Positions 36,501 to 50,000 of a stretch of 64,000 nucleotides of DNA are shown here, piece by piece. The stretch comes from Pteria penguin. Taxonomy: Eukaryota > Mollusca > Bivalvia > Pterioida > Pteriidae. The translations under genes were made by a program, and so were the position numbers. The notes beneath the pieces are model-generated. The model searched no databases, was not told the DNA's origin, and saw nothing but the letters and a program-made list of their open reading frames with translations. The stretch spans positions 20,510,001 to 20,574,000 of the forward strand of contig CM068585.1 of assembly GCA_035048485.1 (NCBI GenBank), given 5' to 3'. Within the stretch, counting starts at the first letter, position 1. Every line of letters starts with the position of its first letter.

Positions 36501-36575
36501 ACACATTGAGAGTATGACAATGAATACATGTTAAATATATATTTAACAGTACATGTATTCTTACTCTCATTGTGT
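36501..36575. repeat. 75-nt long-stem hairpin
   Basis: 'ACACATTGAGAGTATGACAA' and 'TTACTCTCATTGTGT' pair, as do 'GAATACATGTTAAATA' and 'TATTTAACAGTACATGTATTC', around a tiny AT loop. About 33 bp are paired with a few bulges. It could be a MITE remnant, or less likely a small-RNA precursor. Confidence 0.75.
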
Positions 36576-37869
36576 AATATTTTTACTATACGTAGACAAG
36601 ACAACATATAATAAAAGTTGATGCTGCTGTTGAAATGAACATGCAAAAGCTGTTCACTGATATGAATTTTAAAATAAATGAAAATTAGTGGAAAGCAAGT
36701 AGATGAAAAAAAAGAAGAATTTAAAATTATATATTGTACCAAGCCCATGACAAACGAACACACTAGGTCTAGTAACCATGAAGAGAAAGAAACCAAACTT
36801 TTGAAACACGTGAAGCAAGTGTAAAATCAATACACCATCCCACCCCATTCCCCTTTTCTGAAAAGAAAGAAAGAAAGAGAGAAAGAAAAAAAAAAAGAAA
36901 GAAAGAAAAATAATCAGTGTGTCACTAGCTTACCTCTAAATGACATCATTTTATCTTATTCCGTAACTGATTGTACACTTTTCAACATTATGTATTGCAT
37001 GTTCCGAGTTCGATCAAGTTTCTCTTCGCTTCCATTCTAGCAGCTTCCATATAATACAGCCTAAATATCTGAACAAACCCAATTATATAGGATCGAATCG
37101 TAGAGTTCAATGTAAATATCTCTCATTGATTTAAAAAAAAGGCCGACAGCAACATTTACCATGTAAATGGATCAATAGATATATGTATATAGTTGATTTA
37201 AAAGAAAAAGCTATTTGCAGAAATTTAGAGGACGCCCCTTGTAATTCAATTCCGCATAAACGTTTTATACCAATATGCAAAATGTTAGCATGTAAGTGTT
37301 ATTCAGTACGTTTATGTTTGATACCAATACAGAGAGGGAAAATTAGTTACACCGTCAAAGGAACAGCAAGTTCCAATCAATCAGCGACAAATGATATAAT
37401 GGTGAAAGTCGTAGTATTTTAAAAATGTGTTAAACTTATTTTCATCAATACCAAAACGGACCCGCCAACTCCGTTACCAGAAATAACGCAGTAAAGTGAC
37501 AGTTGAAATGAAATGAGCTCAAATCGCGGGTCTTGTATCCTTCTATAAGATTCCTATAGCTCTGATTACATTTAGATATATACCGGGGTATATAAAATCC
37601 TGCTGCTTTCTTTGGATAATCTACTTGTGTCTGCATTGCTCAATCTGTCTATTAAAACCCCGATCTACGTTCATAAAGATTGCAGGCAGTATACTAGTTA
37701 ACAATATTACATACATATCATGCATACTCTATATTACAATCCTTTTCCTAAGCCAAACCGTATCCAGCTTTTTTTTTTTATATATAAAAGGATATTAGGT
37801 ATCAGCTTTAAAATATACAGAAACATGATTAGATAACTGTGTCCGAGGAACCATACCATCAGGAAGATA

Positions 37870-38612
37870 GGGAGTTGTATGTGGCAAGCACGAGCATTCT
37901 GTACCCTGGATCCCCGGATGAACATGTATTCAATTCTTTATCAGCTTTGAGCCATCCGGCTCATCAGCACAGTGTAAACCGTACATCAGTATTGAGCATC
38001 AAATACTTAAAAAACAAGAATAACAAGGGAGAATGCAAATATATACATTCTGATACCCGAGCACGAGCATTCTGTGTTCTAGATATACTCACATACACTA
38101 GCACGTGCATTCTGTCCTAGATACACTTATATACCCGAGCACGAGCATTCTGTGCCCTAGATGCACTTATATACTCGAGCACGAGCATTCTGAGTCCTAG
38201 ATACACTTATATACTCGAGCACGAGCATTCTGTGTCCTAGATACACTTATACACTCGAGCACGAGCATTCTGTGTCCTAGATATATTTATATACTCCAGC
38301 ACGAGCATTCTGTGTCCTAGATGCACTTATATACTCGAGCACGAGCATTCTGTGTCCTAGATATATTTATATACTCGAGCACGATCATTCTGAGTCCTAG
38401 ATACACTTATATACCCGAACACGAGCATTCTGAGCTCTAGATACACTTATATACTCGAGCACGAGCATTCTGTGTTCTATATACAATTATATACCCGAAC
38501 ACCAGCATTCTGTGTCCTAGATACACTTATATACTCGAGCACGAGCATTCTGAGTCCTAGATACATTTATATACGGGAGCACGAGCATTCTGTGTCCTAG
38601 ATACACTTATAC
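37870..38612. repeat. 40-bp minisatellite, ~15-18 copies
   Basis: The unit is GAGCACGAGCATTCTGTGTC followed by CTAGATACACTTATATACTC. The first copies (37885-38100) are spaced irregularly and diverged, the rest are regular. No gene. Confidence 0.95.
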
Positions 38613-38614
38613 CC

Positions 38615-39250
38615 AATTAATTTGGCATACCACATAGACACGACGAATTATATAACCACTTTCGACCAATTAAGCTTAATAGACTGGCGGTATTAAAACA
38701 GATAGGTAATGTATTCACCTTTCAGTTTACGTAATCGAATGTATTTAAATGAAATTCAAACACTCATCTAAAAAACTATATTTGTGAAAGAACATGATGA
38801 CCAATGCTATTAACCCAAAATTTAAAAGTACATGTAAATGTTTTATTTTGAAAATTTTAGATTGATATTTTGAAATTTCAAGTACGTTTGTATTTTTAAA
38901 GTACTTTCACCCAAAACCGTATTTATTTCCTCTTCAGTCGACAAGTAACTTGATTATAACGTAAGTATATTTTATCACAGAACATAGAAGCAGTCTATTT
39001 TGTTGTAATTTCTAAAAACAATTATCTTAAACACGAAAATAACAAACGTAAAAGAAACAAAGAAACAAAGAATGAATGAAAAAAAAAATGAAAGAAAAAA
39101 AAAAAGAAAAGAAAAAACAAGAAAAAAAGACAAAGCCTCTGCCGCCACACGGAGAGAAACATATTCACACTGCAAGAAGACGTGTTCATGCAACATAAAT
39201 GCCATCGGAGACAGTAATTGTCCCAAGTGACAGAATTTCTTCAAAACCAA
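38615..39250. other. Intergenic, A-rich tract only
   Basis: An AAAG/A-rich low-complexity run lies at 39045-39130. Nothing else was recognised. Confidence 0.5.
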
Positions 39251-39419
39251 TTAAATAGACTGCCATGCATTTTTGTTTTTGTTTTGTTTTTTGGGGTTTT
39301 TTTGTTTGTTTGTTTGTTTGTTTGTTTTTTTTTTTTTGACAGAATCTGATAATAAAACATGCAAAGGACTATAATAATCAAAATGAATAACGCCACAAGT
39401 GTACCGTCTAAACTGCAAG

Positions 39420-39800
39420 TGAGCTTTATTCATTCTGATATATGTAATAATTACATATATTCTGATACATGTGATAATTACATTTATTCTGATACATGTG
39501 ATAATTACATTTATTCTGACACATGTGATAATTACATTTATTCTGATACATGTGATAGTTGCATTTATTCTGTTACATGTGATAATTACATTTATTCTGA
39601 TACATGTGATAATTACATTTATTCTGACACATGTGATAATTACATTTATTCTGATACATGTGATAGTTGCATTTATTCTGTTACATGTGATAATTACATT
39701 TATTCTGATACATGTGATAATTACATTTATTCTGATACATGTGATAATTACATTTATTCTGATATATGTGATAATTACATTTATTCTGATACAATTACAT
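39420..39800. repeat. 27-bp minisatellite with 108-bp higher-order unit
   Basis: The basic unit is TTACATTTATTCTGATACAT then GTGATAA, 14 copies. Variants 'GATAGTTGC' and 'TCTGTTACA' recur 108 bp apart (near 39555 and 39663), meaning four basic units were duplicated together. The 27-bp period keeps frames open on both strands (39251-39856); these are not genes. Confidence 0.95.
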
Positions 39801-40376
39801 TTCAGACAAAATACAATGTACACGGAATTGCACGGATGAAAGTTAAAGACTATTAACGGAGGTGATAGGCGACGTGAAAAGTGGGAAAAAATCTAAAGCG
39901 AGATCAAAGAAATAATCCTTCAATCCATTCATGACAAGAACTGTATACTTACCTTCCACATGGCCACCCTTAATCGATTATGACTTTCAAAGATTTTGTA
40001 ATCAAAGCTCATTTTCTTCTTTCATAACCACTAAGATATTCCAGTATGCGACCTCTATTACATTCGTCCCATTACCCAATCAATGCAGTCACTTTAACAC
40101 AAAGTGGCGTTAAATATACTCCACGGGCAATAGTAGCTCAACGCAACGTCATACAATGTCCCTGTATAACTGCAGTATCGAGTCTTCATGAACGACACCA
40201 GAATCAGATATCATAAAACAATTCTACCAATAACATCGATTACTATCGATCTAATATACGTATCAGTTTTTCCGTTTGAAGATGAAGATTGTTATTTTAC
40301 TAGGAACGTGCTGTATAGAGTAATAAGTTAAAAGCTAGGCGACGAAGCGCAGCGATATGAAATAGATTACATACCC

Positions 40377-40676
40377 AGGGGCGGATCCAGCTTTTTTTTG
40401 TCAGGGGTGGCGTCCAAAATTTTCAGACCCAAATTTCATCTTTTGATTCGATTTGCCTAAATGTTTTAAATGCGTGCATTGTATATTTTATATCAATGCG
40501 TGAACTGGTTGCAGCTAGCCGCAAGATGTGAGTGCTTTACGTCTAAATAATTGTCATATATTAAGATGTTGAATTATGTCGTTAACAAATTGGTAATATC
40601 AATAGGCCCATTCTATGAAATTTCGATGGGGGGTGTTCAGACCCTTCCTTCCCCCTCCCGGTTGGATCCACTCTTG
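40377..40676. mobile_element. 300-bp MITE with 7-bp target duplication
   Basis: The left end AGGGGCGGATCCAG and right end TTGGATCCACTCTTG are inverted. CATACCC is present directly at 40370-40376 and 40677-40683. It belongs to the same TIR group as 2164 and 29679. Confidence 0.82.
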
Positions 40677-40689
40677 CATACCCTTTCCA

Positions 40690-40770
40690 AACAAAGTGAC
40701 CTAATCAGGGATCGAACCTCAATAACTTGTACCAAAAGGACAGCGACCATACATTTAAGGCATGATCCTT
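40690..40770 (-). mobile_element. Possible tRNA-like SINE fragment
   Basis: On the minus strand a B-box GGTTCGATCCC (from 40706-40718) lies 3' of 'TGGTCGCTGTCCTTTTGGTA', resembling the T-arm and anticodon-arm side of a tRNA. There is no clear A box or duplication, so this is a weak call. Confidence 0.35.
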
Positions 40771-40779
40771 CACTTCAGC

Positions 40780-42950
40780 AAGTCTTCAGACTGAACCCCA
40801 GTAACGTGAACCATAAGGACAACAACTTTTCACTTCAGTGAGACCTATTTCAAGTCTCTAGGGATCAAAACAAACCAATGACTTAACGGCTAACGTTACA
40901 TTTGGGTTTTTAACAATCTCGCTTACCGAAAGACAGGGCACTGTCAAATCTCTAGATAGGAATAGGACCCTGGATCTTACAATCCTGACCCAAATCCTAA
41001 ACTACCGATGAACGCCTATTCTAAAATCAAAACAAGCTACATGAAATGCTGAATTTTCACGAAATGAATAAAAATCCCATATTATCTTCGTAAAGATCAT
41101 CTGTCAGGGAAAACTGGTAAATTCTTATAAGCCTATGCTTATTCAACAGAGCTCTACTACAAGATACCGTGCTTATGGACAGAAATAGTGATTTCCTACG
41201 GTGAATTTCAGATGATCTGCCATAACACAGATGACCTTCCGTCACAGAAGCGAGTGTTCGACTCAGAACATGCATTACTTTCTATCTATCAGGAGAGTCA
41301 GATTTCTATTTCAATATTTATCCGAGAGTTGTTTTCATTAGAATGAAGGAAAATAATGCTCTCTTTGTACGGAATAATCTGTACTGTGCATTACCTGACG
41401 TTTTACCTGGCTTATAGACAATGGCATTAACGAACAATTAAGCCAATATGCGATCAATAGCTTTGAAGTCAATGGAGTCAGATTCCTATAACAGTATGTA
41501 TCAATCAGACTGCCGGGTCTGAAACGATGTGTAGGTAAAAGCACTGAAACATGCATCACAAATGTCGATAACAAAACGAAGAAAAAGTTTCCCTCTTTTA
41601 TTATACACCTTTATGTTTAAACCTGAAGCAACAAATACCACTTCTGTAATATTCATTTTGTATGACTTAATGAAAAGACGGAGCATGTAGTGTTGATAAA
41701 ATCATTAGTGCTATCGTAACACACAAAACCCGCCATCATCAGTGACTATGTACCTGACAGGTGCCGTCATCATATAAGGCAAAGTAATCTTGGTGTGGCG
41801 TGAAATCACTATTTTTGTGGCCATGTATAGTTTCTATGGAAGAAAATGGACGAGCAGTGACGCCGCTACCTTGAAAGTATAACCCAAAATGTTTTATTTC
41901 AATCTACACACTTGGTTCAGCAGGCACATTAAAACACGATCAGATACGCTACTGACAAGAACTTGACTCCTGAACAACGAGGTACCATTCATTTATAGTT
42001 TACCCTCCCAGCCATACCCGGTACATGTACTTCTGCATAGCTGGGTAGTCAACAGTGGGAAAAGTGGATTATCCGGGGATACAGCGTCCATGGTTATCAC
42101 CAAACTGATGACTATCCGGCAACTACAGGAGAAGCCAACTCTAACATACCAATTAGCCAAAACCGTCTAAACTTTATATGAATGATATGATCAATCGCTT
42201 GAAAGTCATCAATATTCTCTTACACTCGCCTGTGTATGATAGAATTGCCAATTCAATAAACCTGATGGAAATCCCTTGTTGTAGTATAAGTATTTCTGTC
42301 TATAACCTTTTTTTCAGACCAGAGACACATGTCAGTTCAGACCAAACTTCTTGTCTTGTGAATAATGTTTATGTCATAAAGACGAAGTCTATGTAAACAA
42401 CTAAATAACTCCAGTACAAAATCTCCCTGTCAACAACCAATGCGTTCCTCAAAATCTGGAAGTAGTGCAACTTGTGCTCGGCTATTTAATATATCAAATA
42501 TATTCTCCAACGAGTCTTTAATCATGAATACATTAATTAATAGTTAATTCTTAATGTCTCTGTTGGAGTAAGAATTATCTCCCTAGATATCAATATTTTA
42601 AATAAATGTTTCTCTGGACAATTCTAATCCCAAAGTGCCTCTATATTCTATTTACGTATTAATCGTATCCATATGTCCACATATACAAGGGTTCCACACT
42701 GATTTTGAAATTTTTCAAACCAAACTTCGAGCCTATGTTTACCAAGGAGAGTAAAAAGTGTAAACTCGAGGGAAAAGAAAAAATTAACTCAATATCACAT
42801 TTCACATATCTATAAAACTTTCTTGCTTCTGTTGGTGTATTAATTTAATCTTACGATATAACAAGATGCTCCCAGGTACCTGAATTCTGACTTGAGTGAA
42901 GTCTCATTTGGCAAATTCACACATAATCCTTGTCAAAATTTTAACCTAAT
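40780..42950. other. Intergenic, nothing recognised
   Basis: Several short frames occur (for example 41057-41686 minus, 42178-42396 plus) but none resembles a known family or shows paired splice sites with consistent phase. Confidence 0.45.
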
Positions 42951-43620
42951 TTCCCGTACACTTCAAAAGTTGTAGTAAATGCTAAAGCTATTGAAAAGTA
43001 GGTCAAATCTTAAGGTCAATGTCAATAAGTCAGGAGTCATTGTATATAAAACTCCTACTGCTTACATTCAAGAGATATAACCTAAAGTTTAAATAAAACT
43101 AGGTTAAGGTCAGTACCGGTAAGTCAAACGTCATGGTCCAAATTAAAAGACCTGATCAAAATCCAAATTCAAAATGTAAAAGCTCTACACCTCAAGGTTA
43201 AAATCATATAACCCAAGTTTTTTTCAAAGTGGATCAAAATTCAAGGCAAAGGTCACTAGGTCTAAAGGCATAGTATCAATTGATAGCTCTGGTTATGATA
43301 AACACACCTGTGAAATATCCCTCTCCCTTGTGGTTCAACAGTTATGCTTATTTTGAAGTTTTAGGAAAATAGGTCAAAGTCCAAGGCCAAGGCTACCAAG
43401 TCAAAAGTCATGGCATCAATTGATAGCTCTATTCAAGAGGAATATATATGCCAAATGTCAAACCCCTGTCTTTTGTGGTTCAAAAGATATTCCTCAGGTA
43501 AAATGAGGGATGTGTATAACACATGTGTTGTATACACATGTACGTCCCTGGGTAAAATATTATGCAGCCAGTCACCAGGGACATCAGCACTCCAAACATT
43601 CCTCCCGGCAAGGTAAAGAT
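42950..43620. repeat. Diverged AAGGTCA-type repeat block
   Basis: Recurrent 'AGGTCAAATCTTAAGGTCAA', 'AAGTCAAACGTCATGGTC' and 'CAATTGATAGCTCTGGTT/ATTC' strings occur in units of roughly 110-130 bp, the same style as 18130-19116. An imperfect hairpin around ACACATGTGTTGTATACACA lies at 43505-43550. Confidence 0.6.
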
Positions 43621-44849
43621 TGTAGGTCTTTGCACACATTTGAGCCACTTGTTTTAATATATAGGTATAAATTTATATATCTCTTACAGGTGAGCCAATA
43701 CGGTTACCTCACTATACAATATGTATTGTGATGCAAGATCTACCATACAATACGGATCGCGATGTACTGTTGGACTCAAATGAAACTTTAAGCACAAATG
43801 TATTTTCATAACATAATGAAATGTTGTTCTGCTCTTCAAAATGAGCCCTTTGCATTGTATAACTCCATAAATCAGATAGATCATATACAAGGTATAATAC
43901 AGAAATAGACAATTATCATTTGCAACCCATTATTACTTTAACACAGTTATATATAAGACAGTCCAACACTCTTATGTCTGACTCAGTTCTTAATTATGTA
44001 CCATGCAAAAGTGTGACGACGACCACAAACAAAGGGCCATAACTCCTAAAATTCCACACATCATCCAGAATTGGTTAAATCACATTAAATGATGTGAAAA
44101 GTTTACAGATGATCTACGACAGATGACAAACAATGCATGCCAAGTAATGGCCCCAACGGACCAGGTAAGCTATATGAATGAACATTAATTTTGTTTTTTT
44201 AAGTGAAAATTGAGAGAATTCAAAGTGATGATGCAATGTTTTTTCACAATAATTATTTCTACCAAGTATGAATCTTTTTCAACAAGGTACAATGGAATTT
44301 TAGACTGAAAACAGAACTGACCCTTCCATTTACTATTGAAAACTTGTTATATCAGATGATGTCACAATACAACTCGGTCATACTTTGGACAAACTCTTAA
44401 AATGTATTGTGATGTCACAGAATTCAGTAAATATTTCAGGAAAGCGGACTGACAACATTCAACCATAATATATTTTTTTCAAAGACAAGGGTATAAAACT
44501 TTAGTAAATTTCCTTTTATTTTCAGTTATTTAAATCAGTTTTTAATATAATAAATATTGAACTGAAATGTAATGTTGCAAGAAACACTGTGTCACTAGAA
44601 CAGACATACAAAGAGACAGAGAGGCAAATTGATGGACAAACAGATACACAGATCTATAATTGTTTCATGAGTGACACAAACGTTCAAATAACATGATTTT
44701 ATATTTATCACATGTTTATGCAGTGAAATATTGCTGTCATAAATTAATCTATGGCATAGGTGACGTCATAGAGTGGAAAAGAATTGTGTCAAGCCAGTGT
44801 TTGATTAAATAAACACCTTTAAACTGAGTGTGAACATGTGATAAAAAGA

Positions 44850-44985
44850 ATCTGAAATGAATTTTCATTTCATACAGTATTTATTAAACTCGTTGTGTGT
44901 TTTACATCCCCTCACCAAGGCTGGGGGATATAAGACAAAGAACTTGTTTCATAAATACTGTATGAAATGAAAATTCATTTCAGAT
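44850..44985. mobile_element. 136-bp foldback MITE
   Basis: 'ATCTGAAATGAATTTTCATT' at the left and 'AATGAAAATTCATTTCAGAT' at the right are inverted. Pairing continues through TCATACAGTATTTAT for about 38 bp per arm. The loop holds 'CATCCCCTCACCAAGGCTGGGGGAT', itself a small hairpin. Confidence 0.92.
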
Positions 44986-45479
44986 CCTATATGTATATAT
45001 ATATATATATATCAACAGAGAATATTATACAAATATAGACTTGGTGCAGGTGGAAAACAGAAAAATATTATTTGTATACAAGGTAACATATTGACTGAAA
45101 TAAAAGTAATTACCCATTAAAATCAACAATTTTGACGCCCCCATGGTTTTTCTTTCTAATTATCAATATTTCACTGATAATTCAATAATTTAGGTCATAA
45201 ATATTGCAAGAACCTGGTTATTGGTTCTGGTTTTCTTGCAGTCTTCATCAATATGGTCAGCAAATGTCTATTATTGTTGCATCTAAAGGGAGGCCTCATG
45301 TTTTTCCATATTGTTTAAAAATATTGAACAGCTCTTAGCCAATCAAAACAAACATACCAAATTCTTTGTATATTTTCTGTCCCAAATTTTACAAAAAAAA
45401 AACCCGGATGTGTTTGTAAAATACTTAGTCAATGATGACAACATATTCTCGATGAAGACATTTTTATTGTTAGACAAAG

Positions 45480-46020
45480 ACAATATAAAAGGTTTTTTTT
45501 AGCATATAAAGTATCATATCTATGCAATAACTGAACATAATTTCATCAAAATCCAAAGAGATATTCGTCACGTCCTGATGCTGAATGTGTTGTAATATCC
45601 TTTATTAATAAGGGCAAATTTGAATTATTGTGAGACACAAACAAAACATGCCTGGATATTTACAAACCAATAATAATATAATATTAGCATTCAAAGTATC
45701 ATAACTCTGCAACAAGGAAACAGAATACATGTGTTATCAAAATCAAAAGGGGGTCTTTCTGAAGTCCTGATATTGAAACTGTTATAATACTATTTAAATC
45801 TCTCCAGGCAAACAACTTGAGTTATGAAACATAGACAATATGTGCCTTAATAAGGTTATTCTCAAAATCAAAAAGTACCATAATTCTGACAGAGCAAAAC
45901 TGAATTTCATTGAAAAAGGAAAGGGTTTTCCTGTATGTCCTTACATTGAATGTGTAATCATATAACTCTCTAAATGCAAACTTGAGTTACATGTATCATG
46001 AGACACAGAAAATGCTAAAA
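45480..46020. repeat. ~190-bp diverged tandem repeat
   Basis: Three units share 'AAAGTATCATAACTCTG', 'ATCAAAATC ... GTCCTGATATTGAA' and 'GTTATAATA ... AAATCTCTCCAGGCAAAC' in order. No coding signal. Confidence 0.6.
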
Positions 46021-46700
46021 TTTACTTTTCGCATAATTTCACAATCCAGGCCACCATGTCATTGATCTTGGTGTCATCTAAAAGGTTTTTATTAGTGAAA
46101 AACACATGCCATATATGAAGTCTTTATCTTCCATGGTTCAAAACTTATGGGCAAGATTTAAAGTAATCTGTTTTATAATACATGTAATGATCACAATAAA
46201 GATCACAGAGTAATTGATCTTGGTCTCATCTGAAAGGGCTTCATTCGTGGAGTACATGTTTCAAACATAAAGTCTTTATTTTCCATGGTTCAAACTTCAT
46301 GGGCAAAGCTATATTTGCTGACAGAAACAAACAGACAAACAAACAAAGCACAAACAGCAGGACAAAAAAAAATATGCCTCAAATTATTTGATCATGGAGG
46401 CTAGAAATGAAACAGTTCATTTCTATTAATCTCAATTTGTCCTAAATGAAACAAGCAAATTCAGAGAATAGTGGTCCCTTGCTTTGGGGGTTCTATCAGT
46501 AAGGGTGCAGTGATCTGTGACATATTGTCATGGTAGTGCATGTCTACAGACACACATGCCAAATATAAAGGCCCTAAGTCTTACGGTTAAAAAGTTATGA
46601 CCAAGGTTAAGGTTTTTGTGACAGATAGACAAACAGACGAACGGACAGACAGACAGAGATTTGATATCCCCACGCTTTTGGGAAAAGTGACGGACATAAA
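46020..46700. mobile_element. Hairpin-ended GACAAAC/GACAGAC repeats, two or more
   Basis: 'TTGATCTTGGTGTCATCTAA' and 'TTGATCTTGGTCTCATCTGA' units precede (ACAAAC)n and a hairpin 'GCCTC ... GAGGC' (46376-46401). A second end at 46615-46690 has GACGAACGGACAGACAGACA and 'CCACGCTTTTGGG'. It lies at the 3' flank of NARS2. Confidence 0.55.
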
Positions 46701-46915
46701 ATAAATTTGCATGAATACCAAAAACTGAACTTTCTCCAACATTTTCACCCTTTTCATTTGACAGGAATGTTTTGAGGGTATGATTCTACCTTCCTATTCT
46801 TCAAGTAACAAGTTATATATCAGAATTAACATTATTGCTTATACACCTTTTCTACTTATCATGTGAGCAGAATTCTTTACTTTTACAGTTTTACTTTATA
46901 GCTGGGATTCTCATA

Positions 46916-47060
46916 TCATAATTTACAGTTCATGTGTGACCTTGGGAAGGAAGCAGTGTCTTTGACGGTCTGCATATTAAGTAGATACTGTAAATATCTG
47001 TCGAATCCCATACCGAACCCTCCATGAGGACATGTCCCATATTTCCTCAAATCTAAGTAC
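46916..47060 (-). CDS. NARS2: NARS2 terminal exon with class II motif 3
   Basis: The acceptor is AG at 47062-47061. The first base completes Trp with the previous exon ('FEW'). The exon encodes '[20 protein letters not shown]' and ends 'RSHMNCKL' at TGA 46918-46916. The Gly-rich segment followed by Asp-Arg is motif 3, which binds ATP. Confidence 0.93.
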
Positions 47061-50000
47061 CTGAAAATATAAGAAATACAAGTATATATCACCAAAGATA
47101 TTGTAGACGATTCTTCTCACTAACAGAAATAAATTCCAAAATATATCATTTCATTCTATTTTCAATTAAATCAAGAAATATTTTCATTGCTAAATAGAAA
47201 CAAATATTATAAAGAACGATAGGTCAAAACTATTTAAATACAGTATATGTTGTAATAAGTACATGTATTATACACATATATAAATACTATGGAACATGAG
47301 CTTCTTCATACAAATTTAATTTTGCATACATGATAAAAGAAAAGTTAACAAGACAGTTGCATCAAAGATGCAATATGCCCAGATGCAAAACATTTTCATA
47401 CTATAGATTTTAAACCTTATTTTACTATGGTCTTGACCTTTGACCCTTTGATTCCGAAATAAATAGGGCACGTCCTCAGCTCATGGGAAGTATGAGTGTA
47501 AAGTTTTATAACAATAGGTAGAACGTAAATACAGTCATAGTCTGGAAACCATATCCATTTATCAAGGCCTTATGACCCTGACCTCTGACCTATTGATTCC
47601 AAAATCAATAGGGCTTATCCATGGTTCATGGGGAGTATGTGCGTGAAGTTTCATAACAATAAGTGGAAAGTAACTACAATTATAGCCCAGAAACCATTTT
47701 CAATCATCAAGGCCCTATGACCATGACCTTTAATCCTAAACTCAACAGGGCACATCCATGACTCATGGGGAGTATATGTGTGAAGTTTCATAACAACAGG
47801 TGGAATGTAACTACAGTTATAGTCAAAAAACACTTTTCAGTCCTCAAGGCCCTATGACCTTGACCTTTGACCTTTGATACCTGAATAAATTAGCCACATC
47901 CTCCATTAAAGAAGAATATGTTTCATTACTACATGTATACCTAAATAGTAGGAGTTAGAGTCCAGAAACCAACTGTTGCCACCCGTCGCCCACCCCACAT
48001 CAATTTAAGAGCAGAGTTTTGCAAATTCACTAAAAACATAAAACAGAATACATTCTTTAAGGATCTCTTTATGGTAATTTCAAAACAAAATGCAAAGAAG
48101 CAGTACAAAGTGTAGATCATATTAAAGAAGGCTGATGGAATAGCAGTTTAAAGTTGTATACCCTACAATTCGGTATAATTTCAAAAATTAGGGCATGTAA
48201 AACAAAAACAGTATTTTTCTCATGTGGCTGAAGTTATTAACTTCGCATTAATAACATTTCTTGCTGCTTTAAACCCTCAAAGATATAAAAATAAAAAGAA
48301 AATACTTTGTAAATAATACAACCATAACCTGACTTCATGTATGTGCAGTTTAATCGAAATGAATACGACGAAGGGGATCTCCAAAAGAAAACAATTTCAG
48401 TAAATACTAACTTTAGCAGACTTGAATGCAGATATTTTTTAAGTTACTGTCAAGTTTATTTACCTTGCCCTCCATGATGCAGCTTCCAAATGAGATCACA
48501 TGATAAGTTGGTTGTAAACATTCTGTACACAAACATCGCGTTTTAAATGTTCCATAAAACAAAAACTCTTGATTAAAATCCATAAAGGCAGATTATCTAA
48601 AGCTTTTTAAAAATCTTTTGACTTACCATTCAAATGTGTTTAAGATTCCACAGTTAGTTAATTTCTCTTTCAAGGTATCGTATCTTTCCTCCCTTAAGGA
48701 ACCTCCAAAAAGTTCACCTACCTCTGGCAACAATAAATCTACAGCTGATGCCTAACAAAAATCATTAACATTGTTATAATATATAACCTTACCTATTCAA
48801 TGGAATGCGTGAACCTACATCATAAGGTCAGTTGAGCGGTAAATATGAATGCCAAGGAAAGTTATGCTAAGTGTAAGACAACAATAAAATGACAGAAAAA
48901 GTATGTATGTATTTTGCATACATCTAACTAAACAGTCACAGAGAAAAATGTATTATACTTTCCCTTCAGCAAGATTCAGAGACATAAAAAAAGAGTCTTT
49001 TTAGTGACATGATACCTCTAATAGTATTAGCTAATTTCAATTGGGAGGTTAAGATTTTGAAATATTTAATTAATAAGATTTATTTATGTTTATTTTTTTT
49101 CAGAGAATGAGAAACCATTTTTCCTGAAGATCAAATGAAGATTTTCTGCAAAATGTTAATAAAAAAATCAATTTTATTTGCTGCATTAATGTATTATGCA
49201 CAACATACCGTTACACTGTCATCATTTTGTCTGCAGTAAAATGGTTTAAGTTCCACAGGAAAATCAGTAACAAACACTGGAATATTCCCACATTGTTGAA
49301 CAACATACTTTTCTTGCTTTTTATTAAAATCGTTTCCCCACTACAAAAAAAGGAAAAAAATAAAACACCAAATAAAAAGAATCTGTGATATATTTTTTTC
49401 AAAACTATGTTTGATTGACTTCATGTTGTCCGATAGCCGCAAGTAGTGGCTCTAAATGAATGATAGGGCCACAATTCCTTACGTTGCGTAAACTTGCATT
49501 TTTGATAAACAGAATGGTCGGCACGATTCTACGCATTTCGGTATCAAATGGAGCAAATATCTAACATATATAAACATAAAGCAAACGATCGGCAACGTTA
49601 ACTTACCCCCGATCTGTCGTCTGAAGGCTCTACACACATTTTTTCCCAACCTGTTTCAAATTTGCCGGTTTCTGTGTCAGCCATTCGGTCTCGCGAGATC
49701 TAGTTATTAGAAACCTCACAAAAAGAGGCGGAGCTGACGAAAAACATGTGGTCATTGTTATTTTTATGTCATTTCTCTGTTTACATTTTATTCATCGGCT
49801 AGTTATTTATGAAGAAGAAAACTAAATTGAAATGACCAGAAATGCGGTAACTAGCTGATAAATAAAATGTAAACAGAGAAATGACATAAAAATAACAATG
49901 ACCACGCACCCATGACCACATGTTTTTGTCAGCTCCGCCTCTTTTTGTGAGGTTTCTGTTAACGAGATCTCGCGAGACCGAATGGCTGACACAGAAACCG

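Noticed and set aside
37839..38120. 93-codon plus frame
   Set aside because: Its second half runs into the 40-bp array and nothing in it resembles a known protein.
39251..39856. Overlapping frames of 190, 165 and 122 codons on both strands
   Set aside because: The 27-bp period is a multiple of three, so frames stay open by periodicity alone; the proteins are pure tandem repeats.
49607..49684. First exon of NARS2
   Set aside because: It lies between NARS2 exons 9 and 10 in order, is mirrored in the palindrome, and does not resemble a NARS2 N-terminus.
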